Shown here piece after piece: positions 23,520 to 33,092 of a DNA stretch of 64,000 nt. The position numbers were made by a program, and so were the translations under genes. The DNA is from JAEUSG01 sp964590225 (GTDB lineage: Bacteria > Fibrobacterota > OXYB2-FULL-49-7 > JAEUSG01), in assembly GCA_964590225.1 (NCBI GenBank), contig CAZPWS010000004.1, positions 1-64,000 on the forward strand, read 5' to 3'. The notes below the pieces were generated by a model, which made no database searches, was not told where the DNA came from, and saw nothing but the letters and a program-made list of their open reading frames with translations. Position 1 is the first letter of the stretch. Each line of letters starts with the position of its first letter.

Positions 23520-25548
23520 CCCGTTTGCCCCTCCATTCCCTTGCAATAAGCGATTCAATCAGCATGAGTATTAAAACGAGCGATAAAAGCACATACCACA
23601 ATGGCCTTGGCAAACTTACCTCAGCCTCTTTTGAATAACGAATGGGAACAAATACGGGGGATGAACCGGCTGTAATACGCTTTAGCTTTTCATCTGCAAC
23701 CATCTTCAAGTCCGACTCTTTTGGCGGAGTATTCACTGATATAAAAATTGCCGGGGCCGATCCATCCTGTACAACATAGTGGCCGGGCAGAAAAGTTTCA
23801 TAAAACGGAGCTAAACCATCCCGGACACTTAGTACATGACGGACTCCCAAGGGGTCGTACACTATAACGCTAGCCGATTTAGCTTTTATTATGATACTGT
23901 CTCCACAAGTTATCGAATTGTATTGCTTGGAATTGTTGCCCGACAAAGCAAGATAAGAAACAACTCCATGCGCAAAAGGAAGAAAAAATGGACGAAGTGG
24001 AAAGTTATTCCATTCCATGTCGATTGAAGAGAGAAACACGAGGATTCTCCCGTTATTAGATTCTCTACAAAGCAAAACAGGATCGCCACTTACAAGTCTC
24101 ATTAGTGTTTCGGTGGTTTTATCAGGATTCGGATCCACAAGGAACAGATTACGGAAGAGATAATTGGAGCCATCACGAAGTTCTGAAATTGGCATAACTG
24201 CGGGATGAGCAGCAAACGGCAATGCAAAACTTTCTGCCTCCGCAAACTTTTTTCCATATCCGGCCTTTCTCTCCCGTAAAGTTACGCCGGTTAGTTTTCC
24301 CATTTTTGCATTAAACAAATCCACATCAACCTTATTGCCAAGAGTTACAAAAAGGCCATTTCCGTTTTTTATAAATCTCTCTATAACTTTTACGCTCTGT
24401 ATATCCGGTACATAGTTTAAAAGACACAGCACATTATACCCTTCAAGCAGTCTATTATCAATTATCATATGGGGAACAACCTTAATGGTCATTGACTTAT
24501 CGGTAGATAATGCTCTTTCGAAATAGTAAGATTCGGCATTAACGAGATTGGCTGCTTGGTCGCCATCGACAATAAGGACTGCTACGCTCTTTGGCGGATT
24601 GAACACGAAGTATCTTACATCATCTTCGACAAGTGAATCTGTTTTTTGCCTGACAAACCCCTTTTCTGCCATTTCATAACCAGACAGAAGAACTCTTTTA
24701 TTTAGTTCACTATTTGCTTTTATATCAACAAATAGAGAAGTCACGAGCTTATTGCCCAAATAAAGCTGAAGTGGCCAGTCTGCAATATCATTGCCAGAGG
24801 AGTTTAGAGCCTTTAAAGCAACCGGAGTGCCATCACCACTTCTTTCAACAGCGACATTAGTAATACCTATATTTACCGAATGTGAATCGGCTGTATTACA
24901 GAAAATTATCTGAGACGGGTGACCCCAAAAAAGCGAGTCAGGCAGCATCTCTAATGAGTGAGCATAGAAATCCGACACAATAAATATTTTATCATTTGTG
25001 CCTTCTGCTTTCGCAATTTTTAATGCCTCCCTTATTGGTGTTTCAAGTGGAGAAGATCCATAAGAGGGCTCCATATTTGCCGTCTTTTCGCTAAATTCTC
25101 CTGCGTAACCGTTAAGCTTAATAATCCTGTTTTCGAGGCCATGCGATAGAATAACAACCTCTTTTATTCCCTCCCTTTCGACATATTTACCAATGAACGA
25201 CAAGCCTGCCCTGTATCCAGAAACACCACGCGAAATAAGCCGCATACTCATAGACGCATCAAGAACTACTATTATTCGACCAGATCTCTCCACATCCTTA
25301 TAGTGACCACTATATAACACTGGTTGCATAAGCATAAATAGGGCTACAGCGAGTATCAACATCCTTATAAGTAGCAACAGAAGCGATTGGAGATTCAGTG
25401 AGCGGCTCGCAGTAGCGTCTATTTTCATCAAAAAATCAAATGGCGGAAAACGCCTATCAACGACCCTCTTGCGATTAATAAGATGAACAACAATAGGAAT
25501 AAGGGAAAGTGCAAAAAGTGGCCAGCCAAGAAAATTCAAAAAGGTCAT
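23512..25548 (-). CDS. BatA-like membrane protein with VWA domain
   Basis: ATG 25548 (MTFLNFLGWPLFALSLIPIVVHL) starts exactly at the conserved BatA N-terminus; 678 residues. The N-terminal part has two membrane segments and RKRVVDRRFPPFDFL, followed by a VWA domain with IIVVLDASMSM (DxSxS), and a C-terminal membrane segment (WYVLLSLVLILMLIESL). BatA relatives work with MoxR ATPases and DUF58 proteins in Bacteroides aerotolerance operons; neither is nearby. It leads the module BatA-DUF4159-VWA, with an 8-base overlap to the second gene. Confidence 0.87.
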   Translation of the reverse strand: MTFLNFLGWPLFALSLIPIVVHLINRKRVVDRRFPPFDFLMKIDATASRSLNLQSLLLLLIRMLILAVALFMLMQPVLYSGHYKDVERSGRIIVVLDASMSMRLISRGVSGYRAGLSFIGKYVEREGIKEVVILSHGLENRIIKLNGYAGEFSEKTANMEPSYGSSPLETPIREALKIAKAEGTNDKIFIVSDFYAHSLEMLPDSLFWGHPSQIIFCNTADSHSVNIGITNVAVERSGDGTPVALKALNSSGNDIADWPLQLYLGNKLVTSLFVDIKANSELNKRVLLSGYEMAEKGFVRQKTDSLVEDDVRYFVFNPPKSVAVLIVDGDQAANLVNAESYYFERALSTDKSMTIKVVPHMIIDNRLLEGYNVLCLLNYVPDIQSVKVIERFIKNGNGLFVTLGNKVDVDLFNAKMGKLTGVTLRERKAGYGKKFAEAESFALPFAAHPAVMPISELRDGSNYLFRNLFLVDPNPDKTTETLMRLVSGDPVLLCRESNNGRILVFLSSIDMEWNNFPLRPFFLPFAHGVVSYLALSGNNSKQYNSITCGDSIIIKAKSASVIVYDPLGVRHVLSVRDGLAPFYETFLPGHYVVQDGSAPAIFISVNTPPKESDLKMVADEKLKRITAGSSPVFVPIRYSKEAEVSLPRPLWYVLLSLVLILMLIESLIAREWRGKRDD

Positions 25549-25580
25549 TTGTAAGAGAAAATAGTTATATTTTCCTTCAC

Positions 25581-25625
25581 AAAAAAAAGAAATCCCCCCT
25601 GTTACATTACACAAGAGGAGGATTT
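25581..25625 (-). terminator. Imperfect terminator hairpin after glnN
   Basis: On the minus strand, an imperfect stem around AATCCTCCTCT and AGGGGGGATTT is followed by a T-rich run (TTTCTTTTTTTT), 30-75 bases downstream of the glnN stop. A T-run also follows on the plus strand, so it could act in both directions. Several mismatches lower confidence. Confidence 0.45.
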
Positions 25626-25656
25626 TTTTATTAAAAACCTTATTGTAAACTTTTTA

Positions 25657-27840
25657 TTAAAGCAAAAACAGCATTTCCCTATATTTAGGTAGCGGCCAAA
25701 GGGCATCATCACAAACAGATTCCAGCGAATCGACAGCTCCCCTCACTTTTAACATAAGCGGAATTACCTTGCTGCAATACTCCTCGGCACACTTCTGTTC
25801 ACTGTCCATTTTTGTTGCCTTATCAACGGCTTTCTCAAGATCCTTGCATGCTCTTCTTATCACTGAAACATTCTCAAGGAGCTCTTCGGCCATAGACTTT
25901 ACTGGCTCTATTGCCTCTTTAGAAAGTCCGTTTGAAACGAGGTTATTAAGCCCGACAGACAAACCCGCAACATACTTCATGGCAGCAGGAATGATTTGTG
26001 TCAACGCAATTTCTTTAACAAGCCCCGCCTCAATGCCAAGCGTCTTAATGTATGCCTCAAGATAAATATGGTAACGGCTCTTTAATTCGTCCTCGGAAAG
26101 AACCTTATATTTACCGAAAAGCGACAGGCACTCATCAGAAACCATATGCTTTAGAGCTACAGGAGTTGTTCTATCATTATAGAGCCCCCGCACTTCAGCT
26201 TCCTTGTGCCACTCTTCAGAATAATTATCACCATTGAAGATCACCGGCCGTACTTCTGTAATGGTTTCCCGTATTACCGATAAAGCAGCTTTCTTAAAAT
26301 CGCTTTCACCGCGAAGTTTAGATTCTATCCTGTCCGCAATTGCATCGAGCGACTCTGCTATTATTGTATTTAGCACAACATTAGGTGTTGACAAATTTGC
26401 AGAACTGCCAACGGCTCTAAACTCAAATTTATTGCCGGTAAATGCAAATGGAGAAGTTCTATTGCGGTCAGTAGCATCCTTTTTTATCGGCGGAAACTTA
26501 GACAAGCCGTGGTCGAATATTTCACTTCTGGCCTTCGCGGATGAAGTTTCGTTCTCAATATGATCAAAAATATCCATCAGCTGCTCACCTATAAAAGCAG
26601 ACATTATGGCTGGTGGCGCTTCATTTGCACCAAGCCTGTGATCATTACTGGCGCTGGCTACTGAGGTTCTCAAAAGATGGCCATAAGTCTTGAGTCCTCG
26701 CAGACAGGCAAGAACAAATACTAAAAACTGCAAATTTTCAGAAGGTGTTTGACCGGGTTCAAGCAAATTGTTTCCGAATTCGTCTGAAATAGACCAGTTA
26801 TTGTGCTTGCCTGATCCGTTTATTCCGGCAAATGGCTTTTCGTGCAACAAAAGGGCAAGTCCATGTTTTGTTGCAACTTTGCGTAAAATTTCCATTACAA
26901 GCTGATTGTGGTCGGTAGCTACAGAAACCTCTTCAAAAATTGGAGCTATTTCAAACTGATTTGGAGCCACCTCGTTGTGTCTCGTTTTTACCGGTACCCC
27001 AAGTTTAATTAGTTCATCCTCTACTTCCTGCATAAAAGCAAGTACTCGCCCTTTTATTGTTCCAAAATAGTGATCTTCCAGCTGCTGTCCCTTGGGAGAT
27101 GATGCACCAAATAGCGTTCTTCCAGCCATTATAAGATCGGGGCGCTGGTTAAAATACTTTTGATCGATAAGAAAATATTCCTGTTCACCACCAACGGTAA
27201 CCTTTATTCGCTTGCTTGAGTTGCCGAAGAGCTTAAGAACACGAATAGTAGCCTTCTCGATGGCCGCTATTGACTTATGCAGTGGTTCCTTTTTACCGAG
27301 ACTATGGCCGGAATATGACATGAATACCGATGGGATACAAAGTGTTTTACCATTTATCCCCTCCATAATAAATGCTGGGGAGGTGGGATCCCATATAGTA
27401 TAACCACGAGCCTCAAATGTAGCTCTTAGGCCACCGGAGGGGAAACTTGACGCGTCCGGCTCTCCCTGAACAAGCTGTTTGCCAGAAAAAATCTCAAGTA
27501 CCTGCCCATCACCAATAAAGTCAATAAAAGCATCATGTTTTTCTGCTGTTAAACCAGTCATAGGCTGAAACCAGTGGGTAAAATGGGTTGCCCCTCTTTC
27601 GAGTGCCCACTCTTTCATTCCATGTGCTATCGCGCCAGAAATACCTGGATCAAGCGGCTCTCCTGCGTGAACCGTAGCGAGATACTTCTTGTAAATTTCT
27701 TTTGGCACATAGCGACGCATAGTTTCGTTGTTAAATGTATTTACACCAAATTTTTCTGAAAATTTACCAAAATCATCAACCGTTTTAAGTGGTTTTCGAT
27801 CAGCCACTTCAATAGCAACTCTGTGACGGAGATTTGACAT
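25657..27840 (-). CDS. glnN: Glutamine synthetase type III
   Basis: Makes glutamine from glutamate, ammonia and ATP. At 727 residues it has GSIII size, far above the 440-470 of GSI. Features: RYVPKEIYKKYL near the N-terminus, THWFQPMTGLTAEKHDAF (GSIII hallmark), VTVGGEQEYFLID, MEIL/KHGLALLLHEKPFAGINGSGKHNNWS (catalytic and NGSGKH region) and NRTSPFAFTGNKFEFRAVGSS. It is separated from the upstream sigma-54 activator by 187 bases holding two copies of a shared motif, suggesting nitrogen control. Type III enzymes are common in anaerobes and the FCB group. Confidence 0.96.
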   Translation of the reverse strand: MSNLRHRVAIEVADRKPLKTVDDFGKFSEKFGVNTFNNETMRRYVPKEIYKKYLATVHAGEPLDPGISGAIAHGMKEWALERGATHFTHWFQPMTGLTAEKHDAFIDFIGDGQVLEIFSGKQLVQGEPDASSFPSGGLRATFEARGYTIWDPTSPAFIMEGINGKTLCIPSVFMSYSGHSLGKKEPLHKSIAAIEKATIRVLKLFGNSSKRIKVTVGGEQEYFLIDQKYFNQRPDLIMAGRTLFGASSPKGQQLEDHYFGTIKGRVLAFMQEVEDELIKLGVPVKTRHNEVAPNQFEIAPIFEEVSVATDHNQLVMEILRKVATKHGLALLLHEKPFAGINGSGKHNNWSISDEFGNNLLEPGQTPSENLQFLVFVLACLRGLKTYGHLLRTSVASASNDHRLGANEAPPAIMSAFIGEQLMDIFDHIENETSSAKARSEIFDHGLSKFPPIKKDATDRNRTSPFAFTGNKFEFRAVGSSANLSTPNVVLNTIIAESLDAIADRIESKLRGESDFKKAALSVIRETITEVRPVIFNGDNYSEEWHKEAEVRGLYNDRTTPVALKHMVSDECLSLFGKYKVLSEDELKSRYHIYLEAYIKTLGIEAGLVKEIALTQIIPAAMKYVAGLSVGLNNLVSNGLSKEAIEPVKSMAEELLENVSVIRRACKDLEKAVDKATKMDSEQKCAEEYCSKVIPLMLKVRGAVDSLESVCDDALWPLPKYREMLFLL

Positions 27841-27984
27841 TAACCCACCCTTTCATAAAAAAGTTTAAACAGTAATCTACCAGTAATGTAATAATCAAAT
27901 ACCATACCTTATTCTATGCACCAACCTAATAGTAGCTTTTTCAATGGGATACAAAAAAATAAAACCGCTAATAAATATTATAAG

Positions 27985-27998
27985 ATACGATTTTGTAT
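27985..27998. repeat. Motif copy 1: ATACGATTTTGTAT
   Basis: One of three ATACNATTTTGTAT copies in the region; lies 145-158 bases upstream of the glnN start codon, a distance typical of enhancer-bound sigma-54 activators. See copies at 28025-28038 and 29028-29041. Confidence 0.45.
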
Positions 27999-28024
27999 TT
28001 TTTATAAAAAACAAAACAGAGATA

Positions 28025-28038
28025 ATACTATTTTGTAT
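28025..28038. repeat. Motif copy 2: ATACTATTTTGTAT
   Basis: Second copy, overlapping the stop codon of the sigma-54 activator gene and 185-198 bases upstream of glnN; 40 bases from copy 1, close to four helical turns, so both would face the same side of the DNA. Confidence 0.45.
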
Positions 28039-29029
28039 TTTTTATTCTAAAATTATGATAGTCAATCTTATGATATCCACACTTGTAACCAAGTATTCTT
28101 TCTGTTGTGCCAAGCAACTTCGCAGCCTTTGCCCTATTGCCTGAAGATGATTTCATTGCATCAACAATTAACTCCTTCTCAAAAGCATCAACTGCCTCTT
28201 TGAGCGTTCGGTTCTCCCTCGTACCTGAAAAATCGGCAGTTTGAATGGATGGACTAAGATGGTAACCATGTATTACGCCATCCGACGACATAAGTACCGC
28301 TCTCTCCATACAGTTTTGTAGTTCACGAATATTTCCGTGCCACTCATATTGCATTATCATATCAAGCGCCGGCGTAGATATTCTTTTAATTGATTTGCCA
28401 TGCTGCTTGCAAAATTGCACAATAAAATGTTCTGCAAGCGAAATAATGTCACTCTTCCTTTCGCGCAATGGCGGTAAATAGATTGGGTAAACATTCAACC
28501 TGTAATAGAGATCTGCGCGGAAGGTTCCCGCCTTTATCATTTCTTCAAGATTCTTGTGCGTTGCTGCCAAAATTCTTACAGATATTTGCGTTGGTCTAAC
28601 CGACCCAAGCCGCTCAATTTCCCTTTCCTGAATTACCCGAAGTAATTTTACCTGTGTGGAAAGAGGCATATCACCAATTTCATCAAGAAAGATTGTTCCC
28701 TGAGAGGCTAATTCAAAACGGCCAGGCTTACTCTGAATAGCTCCAGTAAACGCCCCCTTTTCGTAACCAAAAAGTTCACTATCAATAAGGCTTTCGGGTA
28801 GTGCCGCTATATTAACTTTTACAAATGGCTTTTTTTCTCTATTGCTGTTGTAGTGAAGAATATTTGCAACAAGCTCCTTACCTGTGCCACTCTCCCCCCT
28901 AATTATAACAGTTGTGTCGGTATCGAGTATTCGTTGTAAGGATTCGTAAACTTCCTTCATGGTACCGTTCCAGCCCACAAGGGATTCCAACGGATAGCGA
29001 TTATTCTTATCCGGAATTACTATGTTCAT
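28028..29029 (-). CDS. Sigma-54-dependent activator without sensory domain (Fis family)
   Basis: The 333-residue protein opens almost directly with the AAA+ domain: Walker A GESGTGKE (45-52), the sigma-54 contact loop GAFTGA (92-97), Walker B IFLDEIGD (113-120) and the arginine-finger region YYRLNVYPIYLPPLRER. A Fis-type helix-turn-helix ends the protein (GNRAKAAKLLGTTERILGYK). NtrC-like proteins normally carry a receiver, GAF or PAS domain in front; here none fits, so control must be by partner, expression level or the short N-terminus. It lies just upstream of glnN in the same direction, and a dyad overlaps its own start codon. Confidence 0.9.
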   Translation of the reverse strand: MNIVIPDKNNRYPLESLVGWNGTMKEVYESLQRILDTDTTVIIRGESGTGKELVANILHYNSNREKKPFVKVNIAALPESLIDSELFGYEKGAFTGAIQSKPGRFELASQGTIFLDEIGDMPLSTQVKLLRVIQEREIERLGSVRPTQISVRILAATHKNLEEMIKAGTFRADLYYRLNVYPIYLPPLRERKSDIISLAEHFIVQFCKQHGKSIKRISTPALDMIMQYEWHGNIRELQNCMERAVLMSSDGVIHGYHLSPSIQTADFSGTRENRTLKEAVDAFEKELIVDAMKSSSGNRAKAAKLLGTTERILGYKCGYHKIDYHNFRIKNTK

Positions 29030-29041
29030 ACAATTTTGTAT
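29028..29041. repeat. Motif copy 3: dyad ATACAATTTTGTAT at the activator start
   Basis: Third copy, here a true dyad (ATACAA-TT-TTGTAT) overlapping the ATG of the activator gene. It could be an autoregulatory site. Confidence 0.5.
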
Positions 29042-29124
29042 ATAAATAATTAAACAATTAGATAACCAGAAAAATTAATGACAGCAAGTTTTTATAAATG
29101 ACAATGATTTATATTCTACATTCT

Positions 29125-30183
29125 ATGCCAAACCGCCTAATTTTTATTGCATTGATTTCCACATTTATACTCGCTTTTTTTGTCGAAACGAATGGACAAA
29201 TACGACAGTATCGCGCGTATCGAGTAATTAAAAAGAAAAAGACACTTATAATGCCGATACAAAGTTCAACGCTAACTATTCCTGTAAAAAAAATGCTTGA
29301 TGAAAATTTCATAAGCGAAATGGTACGACCAGGTGTTTTTGACATCATTAATAGGTACCCTGATTTTGAACTTGAAATGTCACTTGGTATGCCTCTCACC
29401 GATTTTGATCTATATCGAATAGCCGATAAAACTGACATAGAAATAATTCTCTTCCCCCAGATTGAAAAGAACGGCGACACCTACAAGACCTCCGTAAAAA
29501 TGCATGATGTACGCAGAATGTTTACTCCATCGACTTTCTCCAACGAATGCCCTTGCTCTTTTGAGGATGTTGTTTTCGCAGTAATACCTGAATCGGCAGA
29601 AGCCTTATCAAAAATCAATTCTGACCCTACTCCATGTCCCGAAGAGATGATTCACATCAAAGCCACAAGTTTTACTATGGGTTCTGCCGATAAGTACGAC
29701 AACAACCCCACTTCTGATGCCCGCGTCAATTCTTACTGTATCGATCCCTACGAGTATCCAGGAAAACTCGGCAGAGAGCCGGTAGTTTCCGTAAGCTGGT
29801 ACACAGCCGATTCAATTTGCCGCAACGAAGGCAAGCGACTCTGTACAGAGCAAGAGTGGGAATACGCCTGCCGAGGCACTAATAATTTCTTCTATCCTTA
29901 TGGTAACAATTACAGTACAGATAATTGCAATACAGAAGGCAGTGGCGTAATGAAAACTGGCAGCAAACTAAATTGCAAAACAGAAACCAATATATTCGAC
30001 ATGTCCGGCAATGCCAATGAATGGACTGCTTCGAACTGGGATACAAACCTGCGAAGCAAGGTGATAAGGGGCGGGACATATAACTCTTCGGATAAGGACT
30101 CCCGTTGTACACTTAGGTTTAGCAACAAACCAGTAACTACCGCAGCAACAATAGGCTTCAGATGTTGCAGAAGCGCTCCATAG
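29125..30183 (+). CDS. Exported SUMF1/FGE-fold protein
   Basis: ATG 29125 (MPNRLIFIALISTFILAFF) gives a signal peptide; an ATG at 29098 is also possible. Residues about 180-350 form a formylglycine-generating-enzyme-like domain: EEMIHIKATSFTMGS, PVVSVSWYTADSICRNEGKRLCTEQEWEYAC, NIFDMSGNANEWT, VIRGGTY and the end IGFRCC. Of the two active-site cysteines of true FGEs only the second (SRC) has an equivalent, and the residue five positions before it is not Cys, so catalysis is doubtful. The N-terminal 150 residues resemble a CsgG-like/curli-lipoprotein segment (LIMPIQSSTL). Likely an envelope protein of unknown role. Confidence 0.82.
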   Translation: MPNRLIFIALISTFILAFFVETNGQIRQYRAYRVIKKKKTLIMPIQSSTLTIPVKKMLDENFISEMVRPGVFDIINRYPDFELEMSLGMPLTDFDLYRIADKTDIEIILFPQIEKNGDTYKTSVKMHDVRRMFTPSTFSNECPCSFEDVVFAVIPESAEALSKINSDPTPCPEEMIHIKATSFTMGSADKYDNNPTSDARVNSYCIDPYEYPGKLGREPVVSVSWYTADSICRNEGKRLCTEQEWEYACRGTNNFFYPYGNNYSTDNCNTEGSGVMKTGSKLNCKTETNIFDMSGNANEWTASNWDTNLRSKVIRGGTYNSSDKDSRCTLRFSNKPVTTAATIGFRCCRSAP

Positions 30184-30191
30184 AACTTTTT

Positions 30192-31757
30192 ATGCAATCA
30201 AACTGCAAATTAGTTTCTTCAGTTGAATCTATGCGTCTGCTCGACAAAAAGGCTATTGAAAGAGGTGTGTCCGGCATTGAATTAATGCGTAGAGCCGCAG
30301 ATGGTATATTCAAGGAAGTAATTGCAGCCTTACCGGAATCGGGCAATGTCCTTTTTGTGTGCGGTAAAGGGAACAATGGAGGGGATGGTTTTGCAGCAGC
30401 GGAAATGGTTGCAAATTACGGCTATTCTGTTTCAATGCTGCTGCTTTCTGAAGTATGCGATATAACTGGTGACGCTCTCCACTATTTCTCACGGGTTCAA
30501 GGACACAAAAAAATATCCATCATAGCTCGCGCAAACATCAGCTCTATTAAATTTACATCGTACGATATCATTGTCGATGCAATCCTCGGAACAGGTTTTA
30601 AAGGTAAAATCTCAGGGGATTACAAAAGAGCTATTGAACTAATAAACAGCTCGGGTGTTCGTGTCATAAGTGTCGATGCCCCTTCGGGCATAAATTGCAA
30701 CACTGGTGAAGTTGACAACACGGCGGTACAGGCTACAACTACGGTTACCTTCGGGTTACCTAAAATAGGCCAGCTTTTTTATCCGGCAAAAAAATATGTT
30801 GGCAGACTTAAAACACACGATATATTCACTTCTCCAATAGATTACGAGTCTGTTTGCGGTAAAACAGCATTGATTGATGCCAAACTTGCTTCTGCAGGCC
30901 TTAGACATAGAATTGGCAATGAACATAAAAACAGTTTTGGCCGTGTCCTTGTTGTTTCTGGTTCAAAGGGTATGACAGGTGCGGCAGTATTGTGCGCAAA
31001 GGGCGCCATGCGATCCGGTGCAGGTAGCGTAACCCTTGCTGTGCAAGAATCTCTTAACAATATTTATGAAATCAAATTGACCGAAGAGATGACAATCTCA
31101 CTGCCAGATAACGGGAAAGGCTGTTTTGAGTCTCATAATGTCGATAGTCTGATCGAAATCATTCCTTCATTCGATGTGATTGCAATAGGCCCCGGCCTCG
31201 GCAGATCTATTCAAACTGCCAATTTCACCAAACAGTTACTTTCTAAGGTGCGTAACATACCCATAGTAATTGATGCTGATGCTTTATTTCCCTTTGCATC
31301 AAATCCAGCATTGCTTGGAGAAATAGCTGCACCAATAGTACTCACCCCACATAGCGGCGAGTTAAAACGGCTCATCGGAATAGAAAGTATTCCGGAAACA
31401 GCTCTTGACAAGGTTTCTTTTGTTCGTGAAACAGGAAAAATTATTCCGGTTCCTTTTTTATTGAAGGGGGGGCCAACACTCGTTTGTATGGAGAATGAAG
31501 AAGTTTATATTAATACATCAGGAAACGCTGGAATGGCAACGGCAGGTTCGGGCGATGTCCTAACGGGATTGATAGCAGGTTTGTGGGCGCAACAGAAAAA
31601 TAGCGGAGGCAAGATGCCCCTATTAAGTGCAACTTATATACATGGGCTTGCAGGGGACATTGCAAGAGAGAAAAAAACTGAATACGCCATGACCGCCGGA
31701 GATATTGTAGATAGTTTGGCAGAAGCATTCCGAAAGGTAGATAAACAAAATGAGTGA
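30192..31757 (+). CDS. nnr: Bifunctional NAD(P)H-hydrate epimerase/dehydratase
   Basis: Repairs NAD(P)H damaged by hydration. The N-terminal YjeF domain has VCGKGNNGGDGFAAAEM (epimerase) and VDAILGTGFKG; the C-terminal ribokinase-like domain has VVSGSKGMTGAAVLCAKGAMRSGAG, VIDADAL, LTPHSGELKRL and TAGSGDVLTGLIAGL (dehydratase ATP/ADP site). ATG 30192 (MQSNCKLVSS) is preferred; upstream codons overlap the SUMF1 gene. Length about 521 residues is normal for the fused form. It overlaps dnaB by 8 bases. Confidence 0.94.
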   Translation: MQSNCKLVSSVESMRLLDKKAIERGVSGIELMRRAADGIFKEVIAALPESGNVLFVCGKGNNGGDGFAAAEMVANYGYSVSMLLLSEVCDITGDALHYFSRVQGHKKISIIARANISSIKFTSYDIIVDAILGTGFKGKISGDYKRAIELINSSGVRVISVDAPSGINCNTGEVDNTAVQATTTVTFGLPKIGQLFYPAKKYVGRLKTHDIFTSPIDYESVCGKTALIDAKLASAGLRHRIGNEHKNSFGRVLVVSGSKGMTGAAVLCAKGAMRSGAGSVTLAVQESLNNIYEIKLTEEMTISLPDNGKGCFESHNVDSLIEIIPSFDVIAIGPGLGRSIQTANFTKQLLSKVRNIPIVIDADALFPFASNPALLGEIAAPIVLTPHSGELKRLIGIESIPETALDKVSFVRETGKIIPVPFLLKGGPTLVCMENEEVYINTSGNAGMATAGSGDVLTGLIAGLWAQQKNSGGKMPLLSATYIHGLAGDIAREKKTEYAMTAGDIVDSLAEAFRKVDKQNE

Positions 31758-33087
31758 TATGATGCGCTTGCCACCACAAGCCATGGATGTAGAACAAAAA
31801 GTTCTTGGTGCGATGCTGCAAAGTTCCACAGCAGCAGGCGAGGTATTAGAGATTCTTAAAACAGAAGATTTTTACCGTGAAGTACATGGCTTCATATTTG
31901 ATGCCATGCGAACACTGTTTGAGCGTAGCGAACCTATTGATGTTACAATGACAGCCAATGAGCTTGCCAAAACAAAGAAACTCGAAATGGCCGGTGGCGA
32001 AAGCTATCTCATGGAACTTGTAGAATTTGCTGTAACACCTGCCAATGCTGCCTTTCATGCCACAATAATAAAAGATAAGGCCGTATTACGGCGACTAATT
32101 CAATCTGCAACAGGCATAATAAACCGTGCTTTTGATGCTGACGATGATGTCGGCAACATTCTTGAGGAGGCTGGTGCAGACATTTTCTCCATAACACAGG
32201 GTAACATAAAAAAGCAGTTTGAGTGCTTAAAGGAACTACTTCCACACACCTTTCAGGAAATCGAAAAATATGGGCAGGGGCAAGTGCTCGGAATACCAAC
32301 CGGTTTCAAAGATTTTGACGACATGACCTCCGGCTTGCAAAAAAGTGATCTTGTGATACTTGCCGGCAGACCTTCCATGGGCAAAACGGCCCTTGCTCTA
32401 AATATAGCCGCCAATGCAGCAATTATTGGTAAAGCTGCGGTTGCAGTTTTCAGTCTTGAAATGTCTAAAAATCAGCTTGTACAAAGGCTGCTTTGTACGC
32501 AGGCAAGAATTAATATGCATCAATTGAGAACAGGCCGATTACCCACAAGAGACTTTGCAAAACTTTCTCTCGGTGCAGGTCCACTTTACGACGCAAGAAT
32601 ATTCATCGATGATTCTTCCGATATATCCGTACTCGAAATGAGAGCAAAAGCACGACGGCTAAAAGCTCAGGGAAACCTTGATCTCCTTGTTGTTGACTAT
32701 TTGCAGCTTGTTTCCGCAGGTAAAAACATACAATCCCGTGAACAGGAAATATCATACATATCCCGTTCTCTTAAAGGACTCGCAAAAGAGCTCGAAATTC
32801 CCGTTGTTGCACTCTCACAGTTGGCTCGCCGCGCAGAAAATCGTGAAGAGGGCCGCCCTCAACTTTCCGACCTTCGCGAATCTGGTGCCATAGAACAGGA
32901 TGCCGACATGGTAATGTTTATATATAGAGAACATGTTTATAACAAAGATGCAGATCCTGGCAAGGGTGAAATAATTATTGGCAAGCAGAGAAACGGCCCC
33001 ATTGGCTCGGTCGATGTGTCGTGGATAAGCGACTGGGCAAGTTACGAAAATTATACTCAACGGGCAATGGAAGAAACAGGATTTTAA
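31750..33087 (+). CDS. dnaB: Replicative DNA helicase DnaB
   Basis: Hexameric replication-fork helicase. The N-terminal helical domain (PPQAMDVEQKVLGAMLQSS) is followed by the RecA-like domain with Walker A GRPSMGKTALAL, SLEMSKNQLVQRLL, Walker B LLVVDYLQLV and SREQEISYISRSLKGLAKEL, RESGAIEQDADMVMFIYR. At 445 residues it is full length and shows no intein. It overlaps nnr by 8 bases and precedes mlaE by 5 bases, so all may be co-transcribed. Confidence 0.97.
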   Translation: MSDMMRLPPQAMDVEQKVLGAMLQSSTAAGEVLEILKTEDFYREVHGFIFDAMRTLFERSEPIDVTMTANELAKTKKLEMAGGESYLMELVEFAVTPANAAFHATIIKDKAVLRRLIQSATGIINRAFDADDDVGNILEEAGADIFSITQGNIKKQFECLKELLPHTFQEIEKYGQGQVLGIPTGFKDFDDMTSGLQKSDLVILAGRPSMGKTALALNIAANAAIIGKAAVAVFSLEMSKNQLVQRLLCTQARINMHQLRTGRLPTRDFAKLSLGAGPLYDARIFIDDSSDISVLEMRAKARRLKAQGNLDLLVVDYLQLVSAGKNIQSREQEISYISRSLKGLAKELEIPVVALSQLARRAENREEGRPQLSDLRESGAIEQDADMVMFIYREHVYNKDADPGKGEIIIGKQRNGPIGSVDVSWISDWASYENYTQRAMEETGF

Positions 33088-33092
33088 AGAAA

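Noticed and set aside
27841..28027. Sigma-54 -24/-12 promoter before glnN
   Set aside because: No GG-N10-GC pair with acceptable surrounding bases found by eye in the 187-base gap.
31750..33087. Intein in DnaB
   Set aside because: Walker A and downstream motifs are continuous; length 445 residues is normal.
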